40,015 bases of DNA from an uncultured Bacteroidota bacterium. Its GTDB lineage: Bacteria; Bacteroidota; Bacteroidia; NS11-12g; UBA9320. The translations under genes were made by a program, and so were the position numbers. The stretch covers positions 1-40,015 of the forward strand of contig CAJXIQ010000005.1 in NCBI GenBank assembly GCA_913054375.1. Direction: 5' to 3'. The notes under the pieces were generated by a model, which was not told the DNA's origin, made no database searches, and saw only the letters and a program-made list of their open reading frames with translations. Positions 18,483 through 27,936 of this stretch are shown piece after piece; the stretch's first letter is position 1; each line of letters starts with the position of its first letter.

Positions 18483-20645
18483 ATGCGATTTGATTCAATA
18501 AAAACAGCCACAAACAGAAAAAACAAGTTTTCTGCCAAACACCAAGTTTCTTTTACAGAACTCTACAAATCGAATGTCTTCGATGACTTCGCTATGCGCG
18601 ATTTCCTCAGCAAAGAAGCCTACGAATCGGTAAGTGATTCTATCAACAACGGCAAGACCATTAACAGAAAAATGGCTGAGCACGTTGCAGCTGGCATGAA
18701 AAGATGGGCATTGAGCAAGGGTGCTACACACTATACACACTGGTTTCAGCCATTAACAGGATCTACCGCAGAAAAGCACGACTCTTTCTGGGAACCTAAA
18801 GATGGTAAAGCAGTAGAAAAATTCTCTGCTGGAGCATTGGTGCAGCAAGAACCAGATGCATCTAGTTTACCAAACGGCGGGCTTCGTAACACATTCGAAG
18901 CAAGAGGATATACCGCTTGGGATCCTTCTTCTCCTGCATTCATACACGAAAACACAACGGGTAAGACCTTGTGTATTCCTACAGTATTTGTATCGTACAA
19001 TGGTGAGGCCTTAGATTATAAAGCTCCGTTGCTTAAGTCAGTAAATCTTGTAAATAAAGCAGCTACGGATATCTGTAAGTATTTCCTCAAGAAAGTAACT
19101 TCTTGCACTGCCTCACTGGGTATTGAGCAAGAGTATTTCTTAGTAGATGAAGCCATGTTCAATGCTCGTCCAGATTTAGTAATGACAGGACGTACGTTAT
19201 TGGGGCACGCTCCAGCCAAAGGACAACAAATGGACGACCATTACTTTGGTTCCATTCCTGATCGTGTATTCAACTACATGTATGAAGTAGAAATAGAAGC
19301 TGCCAAACTGGGTATACCTCTTAAAACAAGACACAACGAAGTTGCTCCTGGTCAGTACGAATGTGCTCCCATGTTTGAGGAAGTGAACCTAGCGATAGAT
19401 CACAACCAATTGTTAATGGACCTCATGGATGACTTAGCACACAAACACCACTTTAGGGTATTGTTCCATGAGAAGCCATTCGCAGGAATAAACGGTAGTG
19501 GGAAACACAACAACTGGTCATTGATTACCAATACAGGAGTTAACCTACTTTCTCCAGGAAATGACCCCAACTCCAACCTTCTCTTCCTTACCATATTTAT
19601 CAATACCATAAAGGCACTGCATGACAATGCAGACATCATAAGAGCAAGTATTGCTTCAGCATCCAATGATCACAGACTTGGAGCAAACGAAGCCCCTCCA
19701 GCTATAATATCTGCGTTTATTGGATCTAAACTCACAGAGGTACTTAATGCCTTTTTAGATGACGAAACAACGAACGATGACAATGACAAGAAGTCTATCA
19801 ATATTGATAAAATTCCAGAAATCCTTCGCGACAACACAGATAGAAATAGAACATCACCTTTTGCATTTACCGGGAACAAATTTGAGCTAAGAGCTGTAGG
19901 ATCGTCTACCAACTCTGCACAACCAATGACTGCACTAAATACGGCAGTAGCAAACCAACTTATACTTTTCAAAACACAAGTAGATAAGGCAGTTGCTGCA
20001 GGAGGAGACCAAAAAACGGTCATTGTTTCTGAACTCAAAAAAGCTCTTATCTCAGCACAAAACATACTCTTTGAAGGAAACAACTACAGTGAGGAATGGG
20101 CTACAGAAGCAAAGAAAAGAGGCCTAAGCAACATTAAAAATACTCCCGAGGCTCTCGAAGCATACATCAGCAAACAGGCCATATCTACGTTTGTAAATAA
20201 CGGTATCTTCACCAAAGAAGAGCTACATGCTCGTTATGAAATAATGTTAGAAGATTACACCAAAAAAATTCAAATAGAAGGCAGAGTGTTGGGTGAGTTA
20301 GTTTACTCGCACATATTGCCTCCAGCCATTGGTTATCTTACCACATTGGCTAATAATGTAAAGTCTCTAAAAGATGCTGGCTTGAAAACGGGAACTGCTC
20401 AAATGGATCTCTTAAAATCCATAACCACACATATAGATGCCGCTAAACAAAAAACAGACGAAATGGTAGAAGCTAGAAAAAAGGCAAATTCTATGACAAG
20501 CGCCGAAAAACAGGCAATTTCCTATCATTACGATGTAAAAGAAACCTTCGATGGCATTCGCTACCACGTAGATAAACTAGAACAAATTGTAGACGATCAG
20601 ATGTGGCAATTACCCAAGTACAGAGAATTACTTTTCATTAAGTAA
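18483..20645 (+). CDS. glnN: Glutamine synthetase type III
   Basis: ~720 aa; THYTHWFQPLTGSTAEKHDSF, EQEYFLVD, TRHNEVAPGQYECAPMFEE, GINGSGKHNNWS, SAFIGSKLTEVL. Start taken as MRFDSIK; the ORF track begins 3 codons upstream. Confidence 0.95.
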   Translation: MRFDSIKTATNRKNKFSAKHQVSFTELYKSNVFDDFAMRDFLSKEAYESVSDSINNGKTINRKMAEHVAAGMKRWALSKGATHYTHWFQPLTGSTAEKHDSFWEPKDGKAVEKFSAGALVQQEPDASSLPNGGLRNTFEARGYTAWDPSSPAFIHENTTGKTLCIPTVFVSYNGEALDYKAPLLKSVNLVNKAATDICKYFLKKVTSCTASLGIEQEYFLVDEAMFNARPDLVMTGRTLLGHAPAKGQQMDDHYFGSIPDRVFNYMYEVEIEAAKLGIPLKTRHNEVAPGQYECAPMFEEVNLAIDHNQLLMDLMDDLAHKHHFRVLFHEKPFAGINGSGKHNNWSLITNTGVNLLSPGNDPNSNLLFLTIFINTIKALHDNADIIRASIASASNDHRLGANEAPPAIISAFIGSKLTEVLNAFLDDETTNDDNDKKSINIDKIPEILRDNTDRNRTSPFAFTGNKFELRAVGSSTNSAQPMTALNTAVANQLILFKTQVDKAVAAGGDQKTVIVSELKKALISAQNILFEGNNYSEEWATEAKKRGLSNIKNTPEALEAYISKQAISTFVNNGIFTKEELHARYEIMLEDYTKKIQIEGRVLGELVYSHILPPAIGYLTTLANNVKSLKDAGLKTGTAQMDLLKSITTHIDAAKQKTDEMVEARKKANSMTSAEKQAISYHYDVKETFDGIRYHVDKLEQIVDDQMWQLPKYRELLFIK

Positions 20646-20659
20646 GAGCTTGTCCCGTA

Positions 20660-20693
20660 GTAAAAAACCACACTTCAAAGTGTGGTTTTTTAC
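20660..20693 (+). terminator. Intrinsic terminator, near-perfect hairpin GTAAAAAACCACACTT/AAGTGTGGTTTTTTAC
   Basis: 16-bp inverted repeat 14 nt after the glnN stop with a T6 tract. Confidence 0.9.
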
Positions 20694-20756
20694 TATATAT
20701 CACTATTAATTTGTTTTTGGATGCGGAATATTGGATTTTTGACGTTAGAATAAACC

Positions 20757-23354
20757 ATGAAGTTGAAAATCACCTATTCAATCAGAGCATTCGCTTTTCT
20801 TTCCACTATTCTCATTTTGAGTAGTTGTGGAGGGCCTACTATGAAAAAAGCGGGAGAAGCCATGAATAACAAGCGATATGCAGAATCTGCGGACATGTAT
20901 GATCAGTTAGCAAGCACAACTGACTTGCCAAAAGATGAACGTCAAACGGCTGCTTTTAGAGGCGCCCAGAGTTATCAATACAACCACCAGCCCAAGCAGG
21001 CTCTGAAATTATACCTCAAAGCTGAAAAGTACGGAGCTAAAGATTCTGAGGTCAAGTACCGTATTGCCCAGGCAAATAAACAACTTGGACAATACGAAGA
21101 AGCTATAAAATACTTCAAATTATACCAAAAAGAGCAGCCTGGAGATGAGCGTATAGAGCCTATGATAACCGGTTGCGAACAAGCTCTAAAATGGAAGGAA
21201 GAAAAATCTCGCTACACCGTAACTTCTTTCAAACCTGCAAATGATAAAAAAGCAGATGATTTCTCGCCGATGTGGGCAGATAGAAAAAACAAAACAATCA
21301 TGTTCACATCTGACAGGCAAGAGGGTGCATTCTCAAAAGGAAGCTACGACAGAACATTAAGGGGGTTCTCTGATGTATGGGTAGTAAAACTGGAAGGTTC
21401 TCGAGGAAAAGTAAAGTGGGGAAAACCCGCACTTGTAGAAGGTCTTAACTCAAAGTGGAATGATGGATCAGCTACGTTTAATTCTCGAAAGTCCAAAATG
21501 TACATTACCCAATGCAACGGCACCAGCGGTAAACAACCAAAATGTAAAATATACGAAGCACGTAAGTCAGGCAAAGGATGGCAAATCAACCCAGAACCCC
21601 TCAGTTTTTGTTCAGGAGAGAACAATGCTCGGTGGAATTTTGGTCACCCCACCCTTGCAGACAAAGATAAGACTATCTATTTTGCCTCTGACAGACCCGG
21701 AGGATATGGAGATACTACAACTTTAGAAAAAACGAAAGACATTTGGGTTTCTACATTTGTAAGACGCGGTAGAACATGGAGCGAGCCAATAAACCTTGGC
21801 CCGACTATCAATACAGAATACAATGAAATGTTCCCATATGTACATCCAGATGGTTCACTTTATTTTTCATCAAACGGTCATCCTGGTTTAGGCGGTTTAG
21901 ATATTTTTGAGACCGTAAAAGATGGCGAAGGCCCTACAGATTGGCAAGTGCCAAACAACATGAAGAGCCCGGTAAATTCTAGCGGAGACGATTTTGGGAT
22001 CATACTAGATGCTACCAAAGAACATGGTTTTTTTACATCTAGCAGAACAAAAAGCCAAGACGACATATTTGAGTTTACTATGGAGCCAATAGCATGTAAG
22101 CTCAAAGGGCAAATCACAGACTGTGACAGTGGAACTGCCATATCAGAAGCGTTTGTATTGATAAGCAATAACGTAGACTCAGCGAAAATAAGGCTACGTA
22201 CAGATAGCAAAGGATATTACGAAACAGACCTTGGTATCAATAGAGAATACACAATTGAAGTTTCTAAGCGTAGTGCATATTACTATGATGCCAAGCCACA
22301 ATATGTGAGCACCGTAGGAGTAGAAAATTCATTGGATTGCCAATACGTTAAAGATTTCTGTATGAAAAATACATGCAACGATGTTTTCGTACTTCCAATC
22401 TATTTTGATCTTGCTAAGGATGAGATACGCCCAGATGCACAACCCATTCTAGATGACCTAATAAAGACACTTAAGAAGTATCCTAGAATGGCAGTAGAAC
22501 TTGGTTCGCATACAGACTGTCGCGCTTCTTACGAATACAACGAAGATCTTTCGCAACGAAGAGCAAATTCTACTGTTCAATACCTAGTAGAAAAAGGGGA
22601 AATAAATCCATTTAGACTTGAAGCAAGAGGATATGGTGAAAGCCAACTCGTTACAGACTGCCCATGTGAAGGACCCGTAAAGAGCTCCTGTACCGAAGAT
22701 GAGCACCAACAAAACAGGCGTACAACTGTGAAGGTTGTCAACTGTAATTTCGATGTGCTCTCTATAGGAGTGGAATACTCCCAGCGCAATGACGAGGCAC
22801 TAAATGGTAAAGGTTCGGTATACAGCCCATACCTGTTAGCGCAACAACGTGCTTTTCTATTGAAGACAAAAGGAGACATCGATAGTTTTCTGAATGCGAA
22901 AGCAGAACAAGACAGCATACGTTTGGTTAAAAAAGCGGAAGAGGAACTATTGGCTAAGTTCGATTTCGTATCATTAACCAAAGGCAGAGGAGATAGCTAC
23001 AACCTCTATGGATATGTAGGACGCAAGAAAATCAAATTCATTTTCAACGGAGAAGAGAGACGTACACAAATACCACAAACCATGGTAGAGCAACTTCTAA
23101 AATCTGGAGCGTTAAAGACAACTGATTTCAGAGACCAAGGAAATAAAATTAAATTATCAGACGGTACTAAGATTTTTGGAACTTCATTTACCCTTCCTAA
23201 TCTTAAATTAGAAGGCAAAGTGTATACCAAGGTTAAATGCAAAATGACACAATCTCGAGACGTTGTTTTGGGATATAACATATTCGACAGAGAGTATGTA
23301 GACTTTGAGATTAAAGAGAATAAAATCTGGTTGTTAAAAGATACCGAAGAGTAA
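20757..23354 (+). CDS. PorE-like OmpA-family lipoprotein (TPR + PD40 beta-propeller + CRD-like + OmpA) with an additional C-terminal retropepsin-like domain
   Basis: Lipobox ILSSCGG; TPR-like N-terminus; FASDRPGGYG / DGSLYFSSNGHPGLGGLDIF propeller blades; LKGQITDCDSGTAISEAFV carboxypeptidase-regulatory-like; PIYFDLAKDEIRPDAQPILDDL...ELGSHTDCRASYEYNEDLSQRRANSTVQYL OmpA; further ~200 aa after OmpA. Confidence 0.88.
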   Translation: MKLKITYSIRAFAFLSTILILSSCGGPTMKKAGEAMNNKRYAESADMYDQLASTTDLPKDERQTAAFRGAQSYQYNHQPKQALKLYLKAEKYGAKDSEVKYRIAQANKQLGQYEEAIKYFKLYQKEQPGDERIEPMITGCEQALKWKEEKSRYTVTSFKPANDKKADDFSPMWADRKNKTIMFTSDRQEGAFSKGSYDRTLRGFSDVWVVKLEGSRGKVKWGKPALVEGLNSKWNDGSATFNSRKSKMYITQCNGTSGKQPKCKIYEARKSGKGWQINPEPLSFCSGENNARWNFGHPTLADKDKTIYFASDRPGGYGDTTTLEKTKDIWVSTFVRRGRTWSEPINLGPTINTEYNEMFPYVHPDGSLYFSSNGHPGLGGLDIFETVKDGEGPTDWQVPNNMKSPVNSSGDDFGIILDATKEHGFFTSSRTKSQDDIFEFTMEPIACKLKGQITDCDSGTAISEAFVLISNNVDSAKIRLRTDSKGYYETDLGINREYTIEVSKRSAYYYDAKPQYVSTVGVENSLDCQYVKDFCMKNTCNDVFVLPIYFDLAKDEIRPDAQPILDDLIKTLKKYPRMAVELGSHTDCRASYEYNEDLSQRRANSTVQYLVEKGEINPFRLEARGYGESQLVTDCPCEGPVKSSCTEDEHQQNRRTTVKVVNCNFDVLSIGVEYSQRNDEALNGKGSVYSPYLLAQQRAFLLKTKGDIDSFLNAKAEQDSIRLVKKAEEELLAKFDFVSLTKGRGDSYNLYGYVGRKKIKFIFNGEERRTQIPQTMVEQLLKSGALKTTDFRDQGNKIKLSDGTKIFGTSFTLPNLKLEGKVYTKVKCKMTQSRDVVLGYNIFDREYVDFEIKENKIWLLKDTEE
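22989..23342 (+). other. Retropepsin-like (clan AA aspartic protease-like) domain lacking the catalytic DTG
   Basis: YNLYGYVGRKKIKFIFNGEERRTQIPQTMVEQLLKSGALKTTDFRDQGNKIKLSDGTKIFGTSFTLPNLKLEGKVYTKVKCKMTQSRDVVLGYNIFDREYVDFEIKENKIWLL matches the pattern FIF-DTGAS-(x3)-IP...GxL...DG...G...v.vG......LLG...l...iD...n.l, with NGE at the DTG position. Confidence 0.65.
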
Positions 23355-23361
23355 ATATACC

Positions 23362-24516
23362 TTGAGTAGATACGAAAAGAGGGGAGTTTCTTCTCAAAAG
23401 GAAGACGTTCATAAGGCAATTACCAATGTGGATAAGGGAATCTTCCCAAATGCCTTTTGCAAAATAGTAGAAGACTACATAGGCGGAGATAGCGAGTACT
23501 GCAATATAGTGCATGCAGATGGTGCAGGAACCAAGTCCTCATTGGCATATCTCTACTGGAAAGAAACTGGAGACCTGAGCGTATGGAGAGGTATAGCACA
23601 GGACGCCTTGGTCATGAATCTAGATGACATTATCTGCACAGGTTCCATTGGGCCGTTTCTGCTATCCAATACCATAGGTAGAAATAAACACCTTATCCCA
23701 GGCGCCGTAATCAAAGAAATCATAGATGGTTTTGAAGAGTGCATAGAAACTATGGCCTCGTTTGGTACGCATATAAAATTCACGGGCGGAGAAACTGCAG
23801 ACGTAGGGGACTTAGTAAAAACAATTATTGTAGATAGCACAGTTGCTTGCAGACCTAAAAGAAACGAAATCCTTGAGGTAAACATTCAACCTACAGACGT
23901 TATTGTGGGTTTTGCCTCATACGGTCAAGCAACTTATGAGAATAGCTACAATGCAGGCATGGGATCCAATGGTCTAACGAGTGGAAGACACGACCTTCTA
24001 CATCATGCCTACTTCAATAAGTATCCCGAGTCTTTTGACAAAAATACGGACGAAGAATTCATCTACAGTGGTCAGTTTTCACTTACCGATTCACTAAAAG
24101 GAACAACGGTAGACATCGGGAAAGCCTTGCTATCGCCCACACGTACCTACGCTCCTATTCTAAATACAATAGTTTCTGATCCAGAACTCAAAAAAGGCAT
24201 AAACGGCATCATACATTGTACCGGAGGAGCTCAAACTAAAGTGATGAAATTTCTAGATAAGCCACTACACATCATCAAAGACAACCTCTTGCCTATACCG
24301 CCACTTTTTGATACCATTCAACAGACTACAGGTACAGAAATGAAGGAAATGTTCGAGGTCTTTAATATGGGTCACCGCCTAGAGATCTACTGTGACAAGG
24401 ACAAAGCACAAGCACTTATCGATATAGCCGCAACGTTCAATGTAGAAGCTAAGATCATAGGAAGATGTGAGCCTTCTGATAAAAAAGAACTAACCATAAA
24501 CGGAATACAGTACTAG
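23362..24516 (+). CDS. purM: Phosphoribosylformylglycinamidine cyclo-ligase (AIR synthase)
   Basis: HADGAGTKSSLAYLYWKETG, MNLDDIICTGS, FTGGETADVGDLV, HCTGGAQTKVMKF; TTG start. Confidence 0.93.
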   Translation: MSRYEKRGVSSQKEDVHKAITNVDKGIFPNAFCKIVEDYIGGDSEYCNIVHADGAGTKSSLAYLYWKETGDLSVWRGIAQDALVMNLDDIICTGSIGPFLLSNTIGRNKHLIPGAVIKEIIDGFEECIETMASFGTHIKFTGGETADVGDLVKTIIVDSTVACRPKRNEILEVNIQPTDVIVGFASYGQATYENSYNAGMGSNGLTSGRHDLLHHAYFNKYPESFDKNTDEEFIYSGQFSLTDSLKGTTVDIGKALLSPTRTYAPILNTIVSDPELKKGINGIIHCTGGAQTKVMKFLDKPLHIIKDNLLPIPPLFDTIQQTTGTEMKEMFEVFNMGHRLEIYCDKDKAQALIDIAATFNVEAKIIGRCEPSDKKELTINGIQY

Positions 24517-24546
24517 TACATTTCTGTACGTCTCGTATTCTTGGTG

Positions 24547-24554
24547 TACCTTTG
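24547..24554 (+). promoter_or_regulatory. TACCTTTG -7 box 5 nt from the rlmN ATG
   Basis: GTGTACCTTTGTGCTTATG; exact TAnnTTTG. Confidence 0.55.
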
Positions 24555-24559
24555 TGCTT

Positions 24560-25591
24560 ATGAAAGACATCCGTTCCCTTTCAAAAGAAGAACTCCTAGA
24601 AGCGTGCGAAACGTTAGGAGAAAAAAAATTTAGAGCCAAACAGCTTTGGGAATGGTTATGGCAAAAAAGTGCCCGCTCCTTTGACGAGATGACCAATCTT
24701 TCTAAGGATTTTAGAGCCAAACTTGCAAAAGAATTTACTTTTCATACAATGACCATTGCTAATTCTCAACGAAGTAGTGATGGCACCATTAAATACGCCT
24801 TTCGTCTCAACGACGATCACTTAGTCGAAGGTGTATTAATACCTACAAGTGATAGGGTCACCGCTTGTATTTCATCGCAAGTCGGTTGCAGCCTTAGTTG
24901 TACTTTTTGTGCTACTGGCTTTCTTAAAAGAGAACGAAACCTCCGTGCAGACGAAATGTATGACCAAGTAGCAATACTTAGAGAAGAAGCTCAGAAAGAA
25001 TACGGAATCAACCTCAGTAATATAGTGCTTATGGGCATGGGAGAGCCGCTTCTAAACTACGCCAACGTTATGGCGGGCATGGAACGCGTAAATGCGCCAG
25101 ATGGCCTTGGCATGAGCCCACAACGCATTACCCTTAGCACTGCAGGCATTGCTAAAATGATAAAAAAATTGGGCGATGATGGAGCGCGATTCAATCTAGC
25201 GCTATCGCTACACTCTGCTAATAATGAGCAGCGTGCTAAAATAATGCCGATTACAGATACCAACTCGATAGATGACTTAGTAGAGGCACTTAATTACTTC
25301 CATGACAAAACAGGAACACGCGTTACCTTAGAATATTGTGTTATTAATGATATTAATGATGATCCACTGGAGGCTGAGGAGCTCGTTGCCTTTTGTCAAA
25401 GAATAACATGTAAAGTAAACTTGATAGAGTACAACCCAATTGATCTTGCGGAGTTTGTATCAAGCTCTGCAGATAAAATCGAACGTTTTGCAAACTACCT
25501 GGAAAGCAAAAAAGTAATTGTAAATGTGAGAAGAAGCCGTGGCAAAGATATAGATGCAGCCTGCGGGCAGTTGGCTAATAAATTAACCTAG
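24560..25591 (+). CDS. rlmN: 23S rRNA (adenine(2503)-C(2))-methyltransferase (radical SAM)
   Basis: CISSQVGCSLSCTFCATGFLKRERNL radical SAM CxxxCxxC; MGMGEPLLNY; LSLHSANNEQRAKIMP. ATG at 24560 preferred over GTG at 24554. Confidence 0.95.
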   Translation: MKDIRSLSKEELLEACETLGEKKFRAKQLWEWLWQKSARSFDEMTNLSKDFRAKLAKEFTFHTMTIANSQRSSDGTIKYAFRLNDDHLVEGVLIPTSDRVTACISSQVGCSLSCTFCATGFLKRERNLRADEMYDQVAILREEAQKEYGINLSNIVLMGMGEPLLNYANVMAGMERVNAPDGLGMSPQRITLSTAGIAKMIKKLGDDGARFNLALSLHSANNEQRAKIMPITDTNSIDDLVEALNYFHDKTGTRVTLEYCVINDINDDPLEAEELVAFCQRITCKVNLIEYNPIDLAEFVSSSADKIERFANYLESKKVIVNVRRSRGKDIDAACGQLANKLT

Positions 25592-25978
25592 AATCTTTTC
25601 TCGCTCCTGAACAGTGGGTACTCGGCAAGTATCTCGTTTACCAAACCACCTGTATCTATTCCTTGCTATCAGCCTATAGGCGCCATCTCTCACCATACGG
25701 GGAACCAGCCTAAAAACAACAGACCAGCTATAAGGCATTTTTAAAAATTTCACTATTTGCAACACAGCATCTGATTCAGCGTACAAAGTACCTTCTGAAT
25801 AGAACAAGATACTATCAGGCACCTGCTCTAAGCCACACTTTTTTATTATTTCCTTACCTATATCTGATTGTAGCGAGGCAAATTTTAAGGCATTCCCGTT
25901 TTCCTTTCGCATTACACTATCTACACTCGCATTACAGAGTGAACATACGCCATCAAAAAGAACCAGATTATTTATCAT
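25583..25978 (-). CDS. DCC-family (DUF393) thiol-disulfide oxidoreductase-like protein
   Basis: VLFDGVCSLCNASVDSVMRKE...KFASLQSD...GTLYAESDAVLQI is the DCC-family signature; start moved to the internal Met adjacent to this motif. Confidence 0.85.
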   Translation of the reverse strand: MINNLVLFDGVCSLCNASVDSVMRKENGNALKFASLQSDIGKEIIKKCGLEQVPDSILFYSEGTLYAESDAVLQIVKFLKMPYSWSVVFRLVPRMVRDGAYRLIARNRYRWFGKRDTCRVPTVQEREKILG

Positions 25979-26073
25979 TTTATCCAATAAACAACAAGAC
26001 CATCTCCCTTGTTTCCAATTTATTTCAAACAAATTTATACTGCTAATTCTTAATTCTCTGAATACAATATAAA

Positions 26074-26081
26074 TACCTTTG
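26074..26081 (+). promoter_or_regulatory. TACCTTTG -7 box 4 nt from the hscA ATG
   Basis: AATACCTTTGCGTCATGGCC; exact TAnnTTTG. Confidence 0.55.
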
Positions 26082-26085
26082 CGTC

Positions 26086-27936
26086 ATGGCCAAAATTTCG
26101 ATAGACTTAAACTCAGGTACGGTAGCTAAAAGCGAAGCTGTAATCGGCATAGATCTAGGCACTACCAATAGTCTTATAGCGACTATAAATAACGCAGATA
26201 GACTTCCGTACTGCATTACAAATGATTCTGATAGCATCGTACCCAGCGCTTTATATTTCGGAAAGGATGCTATACATGTAGGCAAAAAGGCTATCGCACA
26301 ATTGGTCAATGAGCCAGAAAACACCATCTACTCCGTAAAACGATTAATGGGGAAAAGCTACACAGACTTGCAAGATCTAAACCACAACCTAAATTACCAG
26401 ATAATAGATAACCAAGATCAATTGGTCAAAGTGAAAATTGCCAATAAACAATATTCGCCCATAGAACTTTCCTCTTATATCCTCAAAGACCTGAAAATAA
26501 TTGCAGAGCAAAAACTGAATAACAGGGTGAATAAAGTGGTAATTACCGTTCCTGCATATTTCAATGACTCACAGCGTCAAGCAACAAGAGATGCCGGCAA
26601 ACTCGCTGGTATGGATGTACTACGTATTATTAACGAACCTACTGCAGCAAGCTTGGCCTACGGCATAGGCTTAACAGGTGATGAAGGTAAAACAGTAGCC
26701 GTATATGACTTGGGTGGTGGCACTTTCGACATTTCTCTGCTATACATACAAAACGGCATTTTTGAGGTACTGGCAACCAACGGGGATACGTATCTTGGTG
26801 GAGATGATTTTGACAAAGCAATAGTGGATATCTGGTCTAAGCAATATGACTTAAAAAACTTGACCGCTAGCAACCGGCAGATACTTCGCCTCACGGCAGA
26901 AGAAGCCAAAAAGGCATTGAGCACTACAACGTCTTTTCAAAAAGTGGTATCGATACAAGGAACGAATTTTACCCTAAGCATACGCCTTGAGCAACTTAAT
27001 GACGCCATTAAGCCACTTATAGACAAGACAATGCAAAGTTGCCAAAACGCTATATACGATGCCGAACTCTCCGTTGCAGATGTACAAGAAGTGATTTTGG
27101 TAGGTGGGAGCACTCGTACCCCATTAGTAAAATCTACTGTAGAAAAATTTTTTAGCTCTGCTAAAGTAAACGATGATTTGAATCCAGATGAAGTAGTAGC
27201 CATGGGAGCCGCAATAGAAGCAGACATACTAGCTGGCAATAGAAAAGACATGTTGCTACTAGATGTAACTCCACTATCTCTAGGCATAGAGACACTGGGT
27301 GGGCTTATGGATGTACTAATACCGCGTAACAATAAGATACCTACTAAGCTACGCAAAGAATATACGACTAGTGTAGATGGCCAAATAAACCTTGCCATAA
27401 ACGTATATCAAGGTGAGCGTGAGATGGTAACAGACAATAGAAAACTCGGCGAGTTTATACTACAAGGGATACCCGCCATGCCAGCAGGTTTGCCCAAGGT
27501 GGAAATGACCTTTATGCTCAATGCCGATGGCATATTGCAAGTAACTGCTGAAGAAAAAAGAAGCGGCATAAAGCAAGAAGTACAGATGAAACCACAATAC
27601 GGAATTTCTGACGAAGAAATAAAGAATATGCTACAAGAGAGTATCACCAATGCTCAAGAAGATATGGACAGACGTGGATTAGCAGAGGCTACTACAGAGG
27701 CAGATCAATTAATTTATGCTACAGAAAAATTCATCCGAGAAAATGGAGAATTATTGAATCAAGAAAGCGAAACGGTCATACGCCAACGAATGGACAAAAT
27801 AAAAGAGGCTATAGGTGCTAAAGACAAAAATTTAATCGTTTCTATGACAGATGAGCTCAATAATTACTCCCGTCAGTTTGCTGAAAAAGTGATGGACAAA
27901 CAAATTAACAAAGCGCTAAAAGGTAAAAAAATATAA
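26086..27936 (+). CDS. hscA: Hsp70-family Fe-S cluster assembly chaperone HscA
   Basis: AVIGIDLGTTNSLIATI, VPAYFNDSQRQATRDAGKLAG, VAVYDLGGGTFDISLL, ILVGGSTRTPLV; N-terminal MAKISIDLNSGTV and 616-aa length fit HscA rather than DnaK. Confidence 0.88.
   Translation: MAKISIDLNSGTVAKSEAVIGIDLGTTNSLIATINNADRLPYCITNDSDSIVPSALYFGKDAIHVGKKAIAQLVNEPENTIYSVKRLMGKSYTDLQDLNHNLNYQIIDNQDQLVKVKIANKQYSPIELSSYILKDLKIIAEQKLNNRVNKVVITVPAYFNDSQRQATRDAGKLAGMDVLRIINEPTAASLAYGIGLTGDEGKTVAVYDLGGGTFDISLLYIQNGIFEVLATNGDTYLGGDDFDKAIVDIWSKQYDLKNLTASNRQILRLTAEEAKKALSTTTSFQKVVSIQGTNFTLSIRLEQLNDAIKPLIDKTMQSCQNAIYDAELSVADVQEVILVGGSTRTPLVKSTVEKFFSSAKVNDDLNPDEVVAMGAAIEADILAGNRKDMLLLDVTPLSLGIETLGGLMDVLIPRNNKIPTKLRKEYTTSVDGQINLAINVYQGEREMVTDNRKLGEFILQGIPAMPAGLPKVEMTFMLNADGILQVTAEEKRSGIKQEVQMKPQYGISDEEIKNMLQESITNAQEDMDRRGLAEATTEADQLIYATEKFIRENGELLNQESETVIRQRMDKIKEAIGAKDKNLIVSMTDELNNYSRQFAEKVMDKQINKALKGKKI

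Noticed and set aside
19670-20083. 137-aa minus ORF
   Set aside because: Antisense to glnN, no family resemblance or start context.
24516-24529. GTACA-TTTC-TGTAC hairpin after purM
   Set aside because: Only a 5-bp stem, not followed by a T-tract; too weak to call a terminator.
25583-25591. 9-bp convergent overlap of rlmN and the DCC-family gene
   Set aside because: Both stops are well supported; short convergent overlaps are common, so not reported as a finding.
26937-27398. 153-aa minus ORF
   Set aside because: Antisense to hscA; Ser-rich shadow translation.
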